Source: CALBPI01 sp039033995
GTDB taxonomy: Bacteria; Pseudomonadota; Gammaproteobacteria; Steroidobacterales; Woeseiaceae
DNA length: 64,000 bases
Assembly: GCA_039033995.1 (NCBI GenBank)
Contig: JBCCBP010000014.1
Location: forward strand, 7,144 to 71,143
Direction: 5' to 3'
The position numbers and the translations under genes are program-made. A model generated the notes under the pieces. It was given only the letters and a program-made list of their open reading frames with translations. It was not told where the DNA came from and did not search any database. Positions 1-9,010 of this stretch are shown piece by piece. Within the stretch, counting starts at the first letter, position 1, and every line of letters starts with the position of its first letter.

Positions 1-531
1 CGCGTGTCGCACGCTTAATCCCTCACGCTCGACAAGATTTTCACCCGACTGCGCCACATCGAGTAACAGATCGACAATATGATCCTCCAGCAGGTTCACT
101 TCATCGATGTACAAAAACCCACGGTTCGCGCGAGCCAGCAAACCAGGCTCAAATGCTTTCTCGCCATGCGCCAGGGCTCGCTCCAGGTCCAGCGCACCAA
201 CGACACGATCCTCGGTCGCGCCCAACGGCAAATCGACGACGGGCAACGGCACGTTGCGCGGCTTCAGTGTGTCCGAGCGATGGAACCGGTGACAGGCATC
301 GCAATCACAGTCTTTCTTAGCGGGATCCGCGTTATAGGCACAACCCGGTACAACCGGCACCTTGGGCAACAGCTGCGCGAGTGCACGCACTGCCGTCGAC
401 TTACCCGTGCCGCGATCACCGAATACCAGTACGCCACCGACTGACTGATCGACCGCCGCAATCAGAATTGCCTGCTTCATGTCGTCTTGCCCGACGATTG
501 CAGTGAACGGAAATACTTTTTGTTTTGTCAC
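1..531 (-). CDS. bchI: Magnesium chelatase ATPase subunit I, BchI (3' end outside the window)
   Basis: This is the N-terminal 177 codons of BchI, the AAA+ subunit that with BchD drives ATP-dependent insertion of Mg2+ into protoporphyrin IX on BchH. The Walker A motif GDRGTGKST lies at residues 38-46, a Walker B-like IDEVN stretch near residue 151, and a Cys-rich insertion (CDCDAC) between them, as is usual in BchI. I chose the GTG start because the residues after it (KVFPFTAIVGQ) match the conserved beginning of the family; the first ATG is 17 codons in and would cut this off. It is the last gene seen of the bchF-to-puhE operon, 30 bases after puhE. The frame is open to base 1, so the C-terminus and any bchD lie to the left. 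Confidence 0.93.
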   Translation of the reverse strand, partial: MTKQKVFPFTAIVGQDDMKQAILIAAVDQSVGGVLVFGDRGTGKSTAVRALAQLLPKVPVVPGCAYNADPAKKDCDCDACHRFHRSDTLKPRNVPLPVVDLPLGATEDRVVGALDLERALAHGEKAFEPGLLARANRGFLYIDEVNLLEDHIVDLLLDVAQSGENLVEREGLSVRHA

Positions 532-561
532 TATTGAGATCCGATGAAGTGTTGTGTCCCG

Positions 562-1365
562 CTAATCCTTGCTATTCACGAGCGCCGCACGCGCCGATAC
601 CCGAGCCGGCTCCGCCGGCGCTAGTCCCCATTGCCATAGCAGGTGATCAGGCACTTTGACCATTAGAAACACGTGTTCCAGACAAGCCAGCGCAAGCAAG
701 GTCATGACCAGTCCCATCGCCGTCAGTCGGAAATCCGATGCCGGCTGATCCCCATAGCCAAATACGATCCAAAGCGCGAGCGAAATCGCCAATACCCCCG
801 AGATGGGAAAAAATCGATTCGTTGTGCTCGGTGACGCGTAGGTCCCTAGGTAGCGCAGATGTGTCGGCCAGAAATCCACGTGCAGGTTACGCACGCCAAG
901 GAAAATATTGATCTTTGTGCTCCAGCGCATAATCCAGAGCACAACAAAGGTCTGCACAGCGACAAGATTGCTCGCACCCGTGCTTAGCGCGAGCATCGCG
1001 ACGGCAGTCGCGATGACGGCGAGCTCATGGTAAAGACTCGCCTGCACACCGAAGTGAAAACGCTGCCATTGGTTGGCCCCCGGAGGACACGCTGCGGGAC
1101 GTGGACCGGACAGATAACCGAGCAGATACGCCGTCTCGTGCCAGCACCAAAAGGCGAGCCCCGACCCGAAACCGACAATGGCTGCGATGGCAGTCGTTTC
1201 ACCCAGTGACCAGACAAAGCCCACGACGGCGAGACCGGCGAACATGCTGACCACGAGAAACGTCGTACGGAAAGTCGCCACCGGTTGGCGCAAACGCCAT
1301 AGCAGCAGGATGGTAGTTAGCCACCAAAGACCAAGCGCCAGCAGGACGGCCCACACGACCCACAT
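562..1365 (-). CDS. puhE: Photosynthetic complex assembly protein PuhE (DUF3623)
   Basis: A 267-residue polytopic inner-membrane protein with about seven hydrophobic segments. It matches the PuhE/DUF3623 family, including the WHETAYLLGY and FLGVRNLHVDFWP stretches that I recognise from this family. PuhE is known to affect assembly of the photosynthetic reaction centre and core antenna in purple bacteria; its biochemical activity is not established. It starts 9 bases after the acsF stop and precedes bchI by 30 bases, so it should be part of the same transcript. Position after acsF is the common order in beta- and gammaproteobacterial phototrophs. Confidence 0.92.
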   Translation of the reverse strand: MWVVWAVLLALGLWWLTTILLLWRLRQPVATFRTTFLVVSMFAGLAVVGFVWSLGETTAIAAIVGFGSGLAFWCWHETAYLLGYLSGPRPAACPPGANQWQRFHFGVQASLYHELAVIATAVAMLALSTGASNLVAVQTFVVLWIMRWSTKINIFLGVRNLHVDFWPTHLRYLGTYASPSTTNRFFPISGVLAISLALWIVFGYGDQPASDFRLTAMGLVMTLLALACLEHVFLMVKVPDHLLWQWGLAPAEPARVSARAALVNSKD

Positions 1366-1374
1366 CGCATCAGG

Positions 1375-2442
1375 CTACCAGTTCGGCGCCAGTCGCGTTT
1401 GCTCTGGCAGCACATGCTTGCGAACGGGCAGACAATACAAGCGAGCGAACGTCGCCGCCGCAGACAAACCACACATCGCTTGCGTCAGACGACCTCTCAG
1501 GCCACCCCGCTGCTTTGCGGCGTCAACCTTCTGGCTCAATGCCGACAGTCGCTCGAATCCACGCCACATCCGCGGGTCATCAAGATTCAGCGTGAATGGA
1601 AAGATCTGCTTGCTAATCTCGGAAGTAATGTTAAGCACGTCACGGTCGTAGTCTGTCGCGCTGACACCAAACGCCGCATGAATCGCCGGACGAGAATGAT
1701 CGCGCACATACATCGTGGCGTACACGGCGACCAGGAAAAACCGGATCCACAGCTTGTTGAAACCACGCGTAAGCTTCGGATCCGCTTTCATCATTAACGC
1801 GAACACCTCGCCGTGCCGGAACTCATCGTTACACCAGCGCTCGAACCAGCGAAAAATCGGATGGAAGCGGTTTTCCGGATGCTTCTCCAGTAGGCGAAAG
1901 ATTTTGATGTAGCGTGCGTAGCCAATCTTCTCCGACAAGTACGTCGCATACATAATGTATTTCGGCTTGAAGAATGTGTATTTCTTCTCCCTGCGTAGGA
2001 AGTTGAGATCGACGGGACGACCAAAATCTTCCAGGGAACGATTGATGAAGCTGGCGTGTCTAGCCTCATCGCGCGCCATATAGGCCATGACACGTTTCAT
2101 GTCTTCGTTGTCGACGGATTTCTTGATGTCAGCGTACAGTGCGCAACCGGAGTATTCCGAGGTTGCCGACGACACCAGAAAGCCCATGAATTCGTCGAAT
2201 AATTCAGGCGATAGCTCCTGAATTTCGTCAGCAAAGGCTTCATCACGTTTGAAGTGATTCTTATTGGTGTCGTTCTTGAACTCGAGCATCAGCGCATCCC
2301 ATTCTGCGCGTACCGGCGACATGTCCATCTTGTTGATCGCATCGAAATCCGTCGTATAAAACCGAGGCGTCAACACGGTTTCGGTATTCGCGGCTTGCGT
2401 CGACTCGTTGATCGCGGAGATCTCTGCTGTATTAGCTACCAT
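1375..2442 (-). CDS. acsF: Aerobic Mg-protoporphyrin IX monomethyl ester cyclase AcsF
   Basis: AcsF is the di-iron, oxygen-dependent cyclase that forms the fifth (E) ring of (bacterio)chlorophyll from Mg-protoporphyrin IX monomethyl ester. The 355-residue protein carries candidate di-iron ligands at E96, in DEARH (residues 125-129) and in NDEFRH (residues 205-210). It overlaps puhC by 11 bases and is followed by puhE. No oxygen-independent cyclase (bchE) is present in the window, which fits pigment synthesis in oxic conditions; bchE elsewhere in the genome cannot be excluded. Confidence 0.95.
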   Translation of the reverse strand: MVANTAEISAINESTQAANTETVLTPRFYTTDFDAINKMDMSPVRAEWDALMLEFKNDTNKNHFKRDEAFADEIQELSPELFDEFMGFLVSSATSEYSGCALYADIKKSVDNEDMKRVMAYMARDEARHASFINRSLEDFGRPVDLNFLRREKKYTFFKPKYIMYATYLSEKIGYARYIKIFRLLEKHPENRFHPIFRWFERWCNDEFRHGEVFALMMKADPKLTRGFNKLWIRFFLVAVYATMYVRDHSRPAIHAAFGVSATDYDRDVLNITSEISKQIFPFTLNLDDPRMWRGFERLSALSQKVDAAKQRGGLRGRLTQAMCGLSAAATFARLYCLPVRKHVLPEQTRLAPNW

Positions 2443-2920
2443 TGTCTTGCCCTCCTTCTCTCGTGACCATCCGGGTGGGCGTCAGATAACGCAGGAAGTT
2501 GTCTGCGTTGATCGCACCAAACGCGCGCAGGTCGATTTCCCGACCAGTCGCAAGATCCGTCAGGATCACCGTTCCGTCACTGAAGTGTGTCAATTGAAAT
2601 CCTGACCCCATCTCGGCGGTCGACATTCTGCGCTCGCGCACGAGGCCGCGCAGCGTGCCGCGAAGGAAACCACCCTCACCAGCCTCGACCAGATCGATGA
2701 CTTCGCGAGTTTCCGCATCCAATACCATCACGCCACCAGCGTCCGCGTCTTCGAACTGCAGCGTGCGCTGCTGGACAACCTCACGGGCCACCGGCGTCGT
2801 CTGCACAGATGGCGTGATCACCCATTTTTGCCAAGACACGCCCAACAGCGACACCACGACAAGGCCTGCGGCCAGAATCAACGGCACGGTTGGTGCTGGA
2901 TTTTCGTGGAGCTCACTCAT
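2432..2920 (-). CDS. puhC: Photosynthetic complex assembly protein PuhC
   Basis: A 162-residue protein with one N-terminal membrane anchor (about residues 13-30) and a periplasmic domain. The GGxLRGTLRGLVRERR-type core and the pattern TDLATGREIDLRAFG match PuhC, a factor needed for normal assembly and turnover of the reaction centre and light-harvesting 1 complex. It starts 2 bases after puhB and its last 11 bases overlap the acsF start, so translation of the two is probably coupled. Confidence 0.9.
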   Translation of the reverse strand: MSELHENPAPTVPLILAAGLVVVSLLGVSWQKWVITPSVQTTPVAREVVQQRTLQFEDADAGGVMVLDAETREVIDLVEAGEGGFLRGTLRGLVRERRMSTAEMGSGFQLTHFSDGTVILTDLATGREIDLRAFGAINADNFLRYLTPTRMVTREGGQDNGS

Positions 2921-2922
2921 GC

Positions 2923-3582
2923 TCAGCTCACAGCGTGCCAGTCGCCATGCACCGCATCGGCATCCAGCGGCGCGTCGTCGATCAGCGGTAGCACAGGCTT
3001 GGTCGCTTTGTTGTGCTTGGCAAGCGCGTCACCCAGAACGCTTGCCGGCTTCGAAACAGACGCAAGCGCGCGCAACATTGGCCTGACCCGGCCGAAGTGC
3101 AGCGGCTTCGCGCTGGGCCACAGAATCAGATAGCCCACTTTCGCGCCTTGCTCCAGTGTCAATTCGATATCGCCACCGTCACCGTCCGTGCGCACATCGA
3201 CGCTGACGATTTTCGTGAATGGCAGGTTGATGGAAATCGGCAAGGCGATCCCGGTCCGAATCACGATGCGCTCTGTTGTAATGGTGTAGGTTGTCGAACG
3301 TGCAGATGCGCTCGCGTACAGTCGCACGATAGCGAGCACCGACAATGCCAACAGCGTTGTTGTGAGCGTCACACTCCACGCGATATCCCATGCGAAACCG
3401 TCTTTCCAGACGATCGCCAGACGCCACGTCAGCAAGGCCACGAAATACACCGCCAGTTTGCGAAGATGTAATCCGCGTCGTGCCAGAAGTCGCGAATCCG
3501 GGCCGCCACTCCATAGCGGCCGTTCATCGCTGGGTAGTCCCCTTGGAATGCCTAGCGTCATGTCCCCCGACTGATCGCTCAT
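2923..3582 (-). CDS. puhB: Photosynthetic complex assembly protein PuhB (PH-like domain)
   Basis: A 219-residue membrane protein with an N-terminal cytosolic stretch, two or three hydrophobic segments and a bacterial PH-like domain (roughly residues 95-175, with TTERIVIRTGIAL and the LEQGAKVGYLILWP stretch). PuhB is an assembly factor for the reaction centre in purple bacteria. Its first 4 bases overlap the end of puhA, and puhC follows after 2 bases, giving a tight puhA-B-C unit. Confidence 0.92.
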   Translation of the reverse strand: MSDQSGDMTLGIPRGLPSDERPLWSGGPDSRLLARRGLHLRKLAVYFVALLTWRLAIVWKDGFAWDIAWSVTLTTTLLALSVLAIVRLYASASARSTTYTITTERIVIRTGIALPISINLPFTKIVSVDVRTDGDGGDIELTLEQGAKVGYLILWPSAKPLHFGRVRPMLRALASVSKPASVLGDALAKHNKATKPVLPLIDDAPLDADAVHGDWHAVS

Positions 3583-4349
3583 AGCAGTGGCTCAGACCGT
3601 GAAGGTTCTGCCAGCAGACCGCCACCGCCGAAGTAACCCATCAGCTTGTCTTCCTCACGCAGCGTAATCGTATCGGGGTTGGCCAATCGCGGAACGTTAG
3701 CGAACTGAGCTGACAACAACGCGTCAACCTCGATCTGCCCCGCCGACTTATTGACGTTCGCCCAATGGAACGGCACCAGAATTTGGCCACTACCGATGCT
3801 CGCATCCAGCGCTACTTCGAGATAGACGATCATCGGTTCCGGGATATCCACCCAGACATCGGTAATCGAACCGACCTTCTCGCCGTCCGCAGCAATCACA
3901 TCCATACCGCGTGGATCCGGGTCTCGGTCGTCAACGTGCCATGCAGGTTGACTGCGCATCGGTACGATACGCGGCTTGCCATGCAGCGTCAGATCCGGCG
4001 TTTCTGCACGATCCGACCAGGCAGCCGGCCCTACGCCATCGACCAATGGGTCGCCTGTAGGCACAAATGGTGAACCAAAACCGGCACCGGCAGGTTTCGC
4101 CTTTAACTCGTACTCATCGACCGTGCGCGGCACTGTGACAGCCTCGCCATGCGCAGGCTTGTAAGTCTTCGGCGGCGGCAGATCCGGAAAACCGCGCACG
4201 ACCACGCCATCATTGCGGCTGGAAAGCAACGGATAACCTTCCCGCTTGCTTTCACGATGCAAATACATAATGAGTACCGCGAAGAACAACCAGAACAAGG
4301 TGAACAAAATCTCCACCAGGTCGATCGATCCGACAACATTGTTAGTCAT
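3579..4349 (-). CDS. puhA: Photosynthetic reaction centre H subunit PuhA
   Basis: The H subunit caps the L/M reaction centre on the cytoplasmic side and helps proton delivery to quinone QB. A single N-terminal transmembrane helix (about residues 8-28) is followed by the conserved YLHRESKREGYPL stretch and a cytosolic PRC-barrel domain; residues near 145-180 include ADGEKVGSITDVWVD. I place the start at 4349 because an AGGAG Shine-Dalgarno sequence lies 7 bases before it; an in-frame ATG 18 bases further upstream would cover that site. The 256-residue length is normal. It sits 22 bases after lhaA. Confidence 0.95.
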   Translation of the reverse strand: MTNNVVGSIDLVEILFTLFWLFFAVLIMYLHRESKREGYPLLSSRNDGVVVRGFPDLPPPKTYKPAHGEAVTVPRTVDEYELKAKPAGAGFGSPFVPTGDPLVDGVGPAAWSDRAETPDLTLHGKPRIVPMRSQPAWHVDDRDPDPRGMDVIAADGEKVGSITDVWVDIPEPMIVYLEVALDASIGSGQILVPFHWANVNKSAGQIEVDALLSAQFANVPRLANPDTITLREEDKLMGYFGGGGLLAEPSRSEPLL

Positions 4350-4371
4350 AGTATGACTCCTGAACAAACAG

Positions 4372-5805
4372 CTAATGCGGAAATTCGGTCAGCCCTAAGC
4401 GACCGTCTTCTTCAACATCAGCCTCACGGGTGAACCTCGCTAACGGACCGATAACGATCAGTGTTGCGAAGAGCAAAAAAACTTCCAATTGATAAACCAG
4501 GCTGTAGCTCGCGCTACTGGCGGTGAATGCCGGACCGAGCAGGCCCTTGTCGATGAAATCGGCAAACACATCGCGCAACCCGCCACCGACCGCAATGCCA
4601 ATACCTGTCGCGGTCGCCTGCACGGCACCCCAGGCACCGAGTGCCAAGCCACTACCGGCTACGCGGGACAAGTCCATCGCGGCAACCAGCGTTCCGACAC
4701 TGAACAACCCGGCACCAAAACCAATGAAAAACACCGCGCTGTGGAAAAGCAGACTGGACTGAATGATCGCGATCACACTGACGCCGACAAACGCCCCGAC
4801 ACCGGTCAGCGCACCAAAAGCCGCGAGCCGATGCGGATCGGTCCCGCGCGACAACCAGCGGGCCGACATCGCAAATGCGATCAATGTCCCTAACGCCAGC
4901 AATGCCGTCAATCGCGTCGTCGCCGATACCGTCAGGCCGAGCACCTCTGCGCCAAATGGTTCAAGAAGGATATCTTGCATCGCGAACCCGGCCGTACCGA
5001 GGCCGAGCGCGAGCAACAGACGCCGTGCACGCCGATCACGATTGAACTGTTGCCATGCCGCGGTAAACGACTGGTCCGTCATCGGCTTGCTGGTTTTCTC
5101 GGGGTCGATGGTCTCCTGTTTCCATAACGCGACAACGTTCAACACAAGTGTGATTAGCGCTGCGCCCTGGATCACCTTGATCAGGCGCAGCTGACTGAAG
5201 TCGCTCAACAGCCACCCGAAGAACAATGCCGAGATCAACATGCCGACCAGCAACATGACGAACAGCAAAGCCACAACGCGGGGCCGTGTCTGCTCTGGTG
5301 CGATATCCGTGGCTAACGCCAAACCTGCGGTCTGCACGGTGTGCATACCGGCACCAACCAACAAAAACGCAAGGCCCGCGGCAACTTGGCCGACGATGAT
5401 CGGGCCGTGCGTATCACCCGACATGATCAGCAACGCAAACGGCATAATCGCGAAGCCACCGAACTGCAACAGCGTACCAATCCAGATGAACGGTACGCGC
5501 CGCCAGCCGATGGCAGAGATAAAGTTATCGGAGCGGAACCCAATCAACGCGCGCAATGGTGCAAACACGAGCGGCAAAGCAACCATCAGCGCCACCAGCG
5601 ACGCTGGCACACTGAGCTCGTAGATCATGACCCGATTGAGTGTACCGTTCAGCAGCGCGACCGCCATGCCAACCGACACTTGAAACAACGACAAACGCAA
5701 CAGCCGCGCGAGCGATACATTGTCGCTAACGACATCGGCAAACGGCAGCATATTCGGCGCGACATCACGCCATTTTTTCGCCAGTTTGTCCGACCAGAGA
5801 TTCAT
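4372..5805 (-). CDS. lhaA: LhaA, PucC-family light-harvesting 1 assembly protein
   Basis: A 477-residue, twelve-helix membrane protein of the PucC/LhaA branch of the major facilitator superfamily. Typical stretches are LLRLSLFQVSVGMAVALLNG, GFRSDN and GWRRVPFIWIG near the N-terminal third. LhaA supports LH1 antenna assembly, perhaps by delivering bacteriochlorophyll. It overlaps the bchM stop by 4 bases and precedes puhA by 22 bases, the common bchM-lhaA-puhA order. A second PucC-family member is encoded downstream of bchG. Confidence 0.93.
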   Translation of the reverse strand: MNLWSDKLAKKWRDVAPNMLPFADVVSDNVSLARLLRLSLFQVSVGMAVALLNGTLNRVMIYELSVPASLVALMVALPLVFAPLRALIGFRSDNFISAIGWRRVPFIWIGTLLQFGGFAIMPFALLIMSGDTHGPIIVGQVAAGLAFLLVGAGMHTVQTAGLALATDIAPEQTRPRVVALLFVMLLVGMLISALFFGWLLSDFSQLRLIKVIQGAALITLVLNVVALWKQETIDPEKTSKPMTDQSFTAAWQQFNRDRRARRLLLALGLGTAGFAMQDILLEPFGAEVLGLTVSATTRLTALLALGTLIAFAMSARWLSRGTDPHRLAAFGALTGVGAFVGVSVIAIIQSSLLFHSAVFFIGFGAGLFSVGTLVAAMDLSRVAGSGLALGAWGAVQATATGIGIAVGGGLRDVFADFIDKGLLGPAFTASSASYSLVYQLEVFLLFATLIVIGPLARFTREADVEEDGRLGLTEFPH

Positions 5806-6506
5806 TCGCGAACAATCTCCAGCGCCTGTGATTTGTAAAACCCGCTACTAATGCGTGCGGTGCGGGCCAGACGAAAATCATTCAGCGCGGTGCGCGATGC
5901 GACCGCCGCTTGCAGCTTGCGCTCGGAAACCGGCACGATCGCGGGCGCTTTGTGTTCTCGCGTCGGAATTAATCGACCGACCGCATGCATCGCCGACAGC
6001 AACGCCGTCTGCGGCGCATAGGTCATCACCATCGCATGACGCACACGCGGCGCCAGTGTCGCCAGTGCATCAGCAATGACGTCGCTGTTGTAATGAATCA
6101 GAGAATCCATCGCGACGACGTAGTCTATTTCGCCCAGCGCTGTATCGAGCATATCGCCAACACGAAAATCGATGGCGTTGGCCAGGCCGCGCTCTTCGCT
6201 ACGCTGTTGCGCATAGCCGACCAGTGTGGGTGACACATCAACGGCGACAACCTCCGCACCACGTTCGGCGAGAATCATCGCCAGACTACCCGTGCCGCAA
6301 CCGGCGTCGAGTACGCGCTGACCTTGCATCTGTACCGGCAGCCAGCTCAATAATTTCTCGCGCATCTCGTCGCGGCCGGCGCGCACCGTTGCACGGACAC
6401 GCCCCACTGGCGCGTCAGATGTGAGCTTTTCCCACGCAGCCGCTGCCGTCTGATCGAAGTATGTCGTGACGCGCTGGCGGGTCTGGTCGTAGGAGCCGGA
6501 AGTCAT
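5802..6506 (-). CDS. bchM: Mg-protoporphyrin IX O-methyltransferase BchM
   Basis: BchM transfers a methyl group from S-adenosylmethionine to the ring-C propionate of Mg-protoporphyrin IX, making the substrate of AcsF. The SAM-binding motif I, VLDAGCGTGSLA, is at residues 65-76, followed by VVAVDVSP; VVAMDSLIHY is the motif II region. The length of 234 residues is usual. The start codon shares one base with the bchL stop (TAATG) and the 3' end overlaps lhaA by 4 bases. Confidence 0.95.
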   Translation of the reverse strand: MTSGSYDQTRQRVTTYFDQTAAAAWEKLTSDAPVGRVRATVRAGRDEMREKLLSWLPVQMQGQRVLDAGCGTGSLAMILAERGAEVVAVDVSPTLVGYAQQRSEERGLANAIDFRVGDMLDTALGEIDYVVAMDSLIHYNSDVIADALATLAPRVRHAMVMTYAPQTALLSAMHAVGRLIPTREHKAPAIVPVSERKLQAAVASRTALNDFRLARTARISSGFYKSQALEIVRE

Positions 6507-7429
6507 TAGTCGAACCCGAGGAAATCGAAAATTTCCCGGTCCTTCATCGGCTGCGCAACGCGCGGTTCGTCATTACCGTCCCACAGACGCTGAGCCAGCG
6601 ACAAGTACTCTTGCTGCACGGCCTCCAACTCGGGCGATGACTCCATTTCGAACAACGTGGACTTCTTCAAGCGACTGCGTCGAATGACGTCGAGATCCGG
6701 GAAGTGCGCGACTCGATCGAGACCGATACGTTCGTTAAAGCCATCGATTTGGTCGGTGGCAGCACTGCGATTCGCAATCACACCACCCAGACGTACGTTG
6801 TAGTTCTTCGCTTTAGCGCTGATCGCCGCTACGATACGGTTCATTGCGAAAATCGAGTCGAAATCGTTCGCTGTCACGATCAACGCACGATCGGCGTGCT
6901 GCAACGGGGCTGCAAAACCGCCACAAACCACATCTCCAAGCACATCGAAAATAACCACGTCGGTATCTTCGAGCAGATGGTGCTGCTTTAGTAGTTTGAC
7001 GGTCTGGCCAACGACATAGCCGCCGCAACCGGTACCAGCCGGCGGACCACCCGCTTCGACGCACATCACGCCGTTATAGCCCTCGAACACAAAATCTTCG
7101 ACTTCGAGTTCTTCGCTATGGAACTCGACGGATTCAAGCACATCGATGACCGTTGGCATCAGTCGCTTGGTGAGCGTAAACGTCGAATCGTGTTTCGGAT
7201 CACAACCGATCTGGAGTACGCGTTTGCCAAGCTTCGAAAAAGCCGCGGACAAATTCGACGAGGTCGTGCTTTTGCCGATACCGCCTTTGCCATAAATCGC
7301 GAACACTTTGGCGCCGTCAATCTGTACAGACGGATCGAGGTGAACCTGTTGACTACCCTGCCCGTCCGGCGGCGTGGGTTTAACGGTGACGGGTGTTGCT
7401 GCCTGTGCTTGTGCCATAGTGAAATCCAA
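6506..7429 (-). CDS. bchL: Dark-operative protochlorophyllide reductase, iron protein BchL
   Basis: BchL is the NifH-like ATPase that passes electrons to BchN-BchB for reduction of ring D of protochlorophyllide. It has the nucleotide-binding loop YGKGGIGKSTTS and the two cluster-ligand regions MCVEAGGPPAGTGCGGY and GDVVCGGF, whose cysteines hold one [4Fe-4S] cluster at the homodimer interface. The start is uncertain: ATG at 7429 or the in-frame ATG at 7417; neither has a strong Shine-Dalgarno sequence. It follows bchB by 15 bases with no room for bchH, which normally lies here. Confidence 0.95.
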   Translation of the reverse strand: MDFTMAQAQAATPVTVKPTPPDGQGSQQVHLDPSVQIDGAKVFAIYGKGGIGKSTTSSNLSAAFSKLGKRVLQIGCDPKHDSTFTLTKRLMPTVIDVLESVEFHSEELEVEDFVFEGYNGVMCVEAGGPPAGTGCGGYVVGQTVKLLKQHHLLEDTDVVIFDVLGDVVCGGFAAPLQHADRALIVTANDFDSIFAMNRIVAAISAKAKNYNVRLGGVIANRSAATDQIDGFNERIGLDRVAHFPDLDVIRRSRLKKSTLFEMESSPELEAVQQEYLSLAQRLWDGNDEPRVAQPMKDREIFDFLGFD

Positions 7430-7444
7430 ATGAGAGAACGAGCA

Positions 7445-9010
7445 CTAACGCGCGAAATGCGCTTTCGCCTCGTACAAAGTATCGATACAAATCTCGGCGA
7501 CCTGTGTTTCGCGTGCGTACTGCTCCGTATTGCGACGCGCTTTGCCACGCACGAAAAACGGAATCTTGCCAAGCTCTTTCTCGGCTTCTGACGTCCATGT
7601 CACGTCGCCATCCGTGGCGACGGACGGCACCGCGGGCGCGGTGTCGACGGGCAGCGTTCCAGCTGCGTGACCCAGGTGTGACGGTGTGGCGCTGTTGTGA
7701 AACTCAAAGTCTTCACGGAACATGCCAAGTAGATGCTCTTCCAGGCCCATCATCAAAGGGTGAACCCACGCATCAAAGAGTACGTTGGCGCCGGCATATC
7801 CCATCTGCGGGGCGTGCGCGGCGGGAAAATCCTGAACGTGCATCGGCGCCGAAATGACGGCACAACCAATACCAAGACGTTTCGCAATGTGCCGCTCCAT
7901 CTGCGTGCCAAGCACGAGCTCCGGCTGCACGGCTGCAACCGCGGTTTCGACCTCCAGGTAGTCGTCGGTGATCAACGCCGGCACACCGTAACGTTCGGCC
8001 GCGGCACGAACCGACTTGGCGAATTCGCGACTGTAGGTGCCCAGACCAACGACCTTGAAACCAAGCTCTTCGTGCGCCACGCGAGCCGCGGCAACCGCGT
8101 GCGTGGCGTCGCCAAAAATGAATACCCGCTTGCCCGTTAAATAGGTGGAATCCACCGATCGGGAATACCATGGCAAACGAGACTGAGCATCGCGTAACGC
8201 GGGGCCCGGGTCGACATCGACCAACTCGGCGACCGCTTTGATGAAATCTGTTGTCGCACCAACACCGATCGGTACGGTATCGATGAACGGCTGCCCGAAT
8301 GAGCGCTTCAACCACTTGGCCGCAGTCGCACCGGTCTCTGGGTACAACACCACATTGAAATCGGCGTTACCCAGTCGCGTGATATCGGCCGGTGTCGCGT
8401 CCAATGGGGCAACGACATTAATATCGACACCGATTTGTTCGAGCAATCGGCTAACTTCCGTCACATCATCTCGATGACGGAAACCAAGCGCCGTGGGACC
8501 CAACAGATTGCAGCTAGGCCGCTGATTATCTTCTCGCGGCATGCGCTGAGTACCCGGTGGCGGTGCATACGGCCCGGCCAGCGCTCGAACGATGTGATAG
8601 AAAGTCTCGGCCGCACCCCAGTTTTCCTTGCGCTGATAGGAAGGCAACTCGAGTGGTATCACCGGCACAGGCAATCCGAGGCCGGCCGCGAGACCACCGG
8701 GATCATCCTGAATCAGCTCAGCGGTGCACGATGCGCCGACAATCATCGCCTGTGGCTGGAAACGCTCGTAAGCATCCCGCGCAGCATCCTGGAACAACGT
8801 CGCTGTATCACCACCAAGATCACGCGCCTGAAACGTCGTATAGGTAACCGGTGGCCGCTGATCACGACGCTCGATCATCGTAAACAAGAGATCCGCGTAC
8901 GTATCGCCCTGCGGCGCGTGCAAAACGTAATGCAGCCCTTTCATGGCCGTCGCCACGCGCATTGCACCGACATGCGTCGGGCCTTCATATGTCCACAACG
9001 TCAATTTCAT
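7445..9010 (-). CDS. bchB: Protochlorophyllide reductase subunit BchB
   Basis: BchB pairs with BchN in the catalytic NB protein of light-independent protochlorophyllide reductase. The N-terminus MKLTLWTYEGPTHVGAM is typical, and Asp36 is present in HAPQGDTYADLL: this aspartate is known to be the unusual fourth ligand of the NB [4Fe-4S] cluster. The C-terminal region contains the small PCP-red-type domain (EAEKELGKIPFFVRGKARRN). Its start codon directly abuts the bchN stop (TGA-ATG). Length 521 residues. Confidence 0.96.
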   Translation of the reverse strand: MKLTLWTYEGPTHVGAMRVATAMKGLHYVLHAPQGDTYADLLFTMIERRDQRPPVTYTTFQARDLGGDTATLFQDAARDAYERFQPQAMIVGASCTAELIQDDPGGLAAGLGLPVPVIPLELPSYQRKENWGAAETFYHIVRALAGPYAPPPGTQRMPREDNQRPSCNLLGPTALGFRHRDDVTEVSRLLEQIGVDINVVAPLDATPADITRLGNADFNVVLYPETGATAAKWLKRSFGQPFIDTVPIGVGATTDFIKAVAELVDVDPGPALRDAQSRLPWYSRSVDSTYLTGKRVFIFGDATHAVAAARVAHEELGFKVVGLGTYSREFAKSVRAAAERYGVPALITDDYLEVETAVAAVQPELVLGTQMERHIAKRLGIGCAVISAPMHVQDFPAAHAPQMGYAGANVLFDAWVHPLMMGLEEHLLGMFREDFEFHNSATPSHLGHAAGTLPVDTAPAVPSVATDGDVTWTSEAEKELGKIPFFVRGKARRNTEQYARETQVAEICIDTLYEAKAHFAR

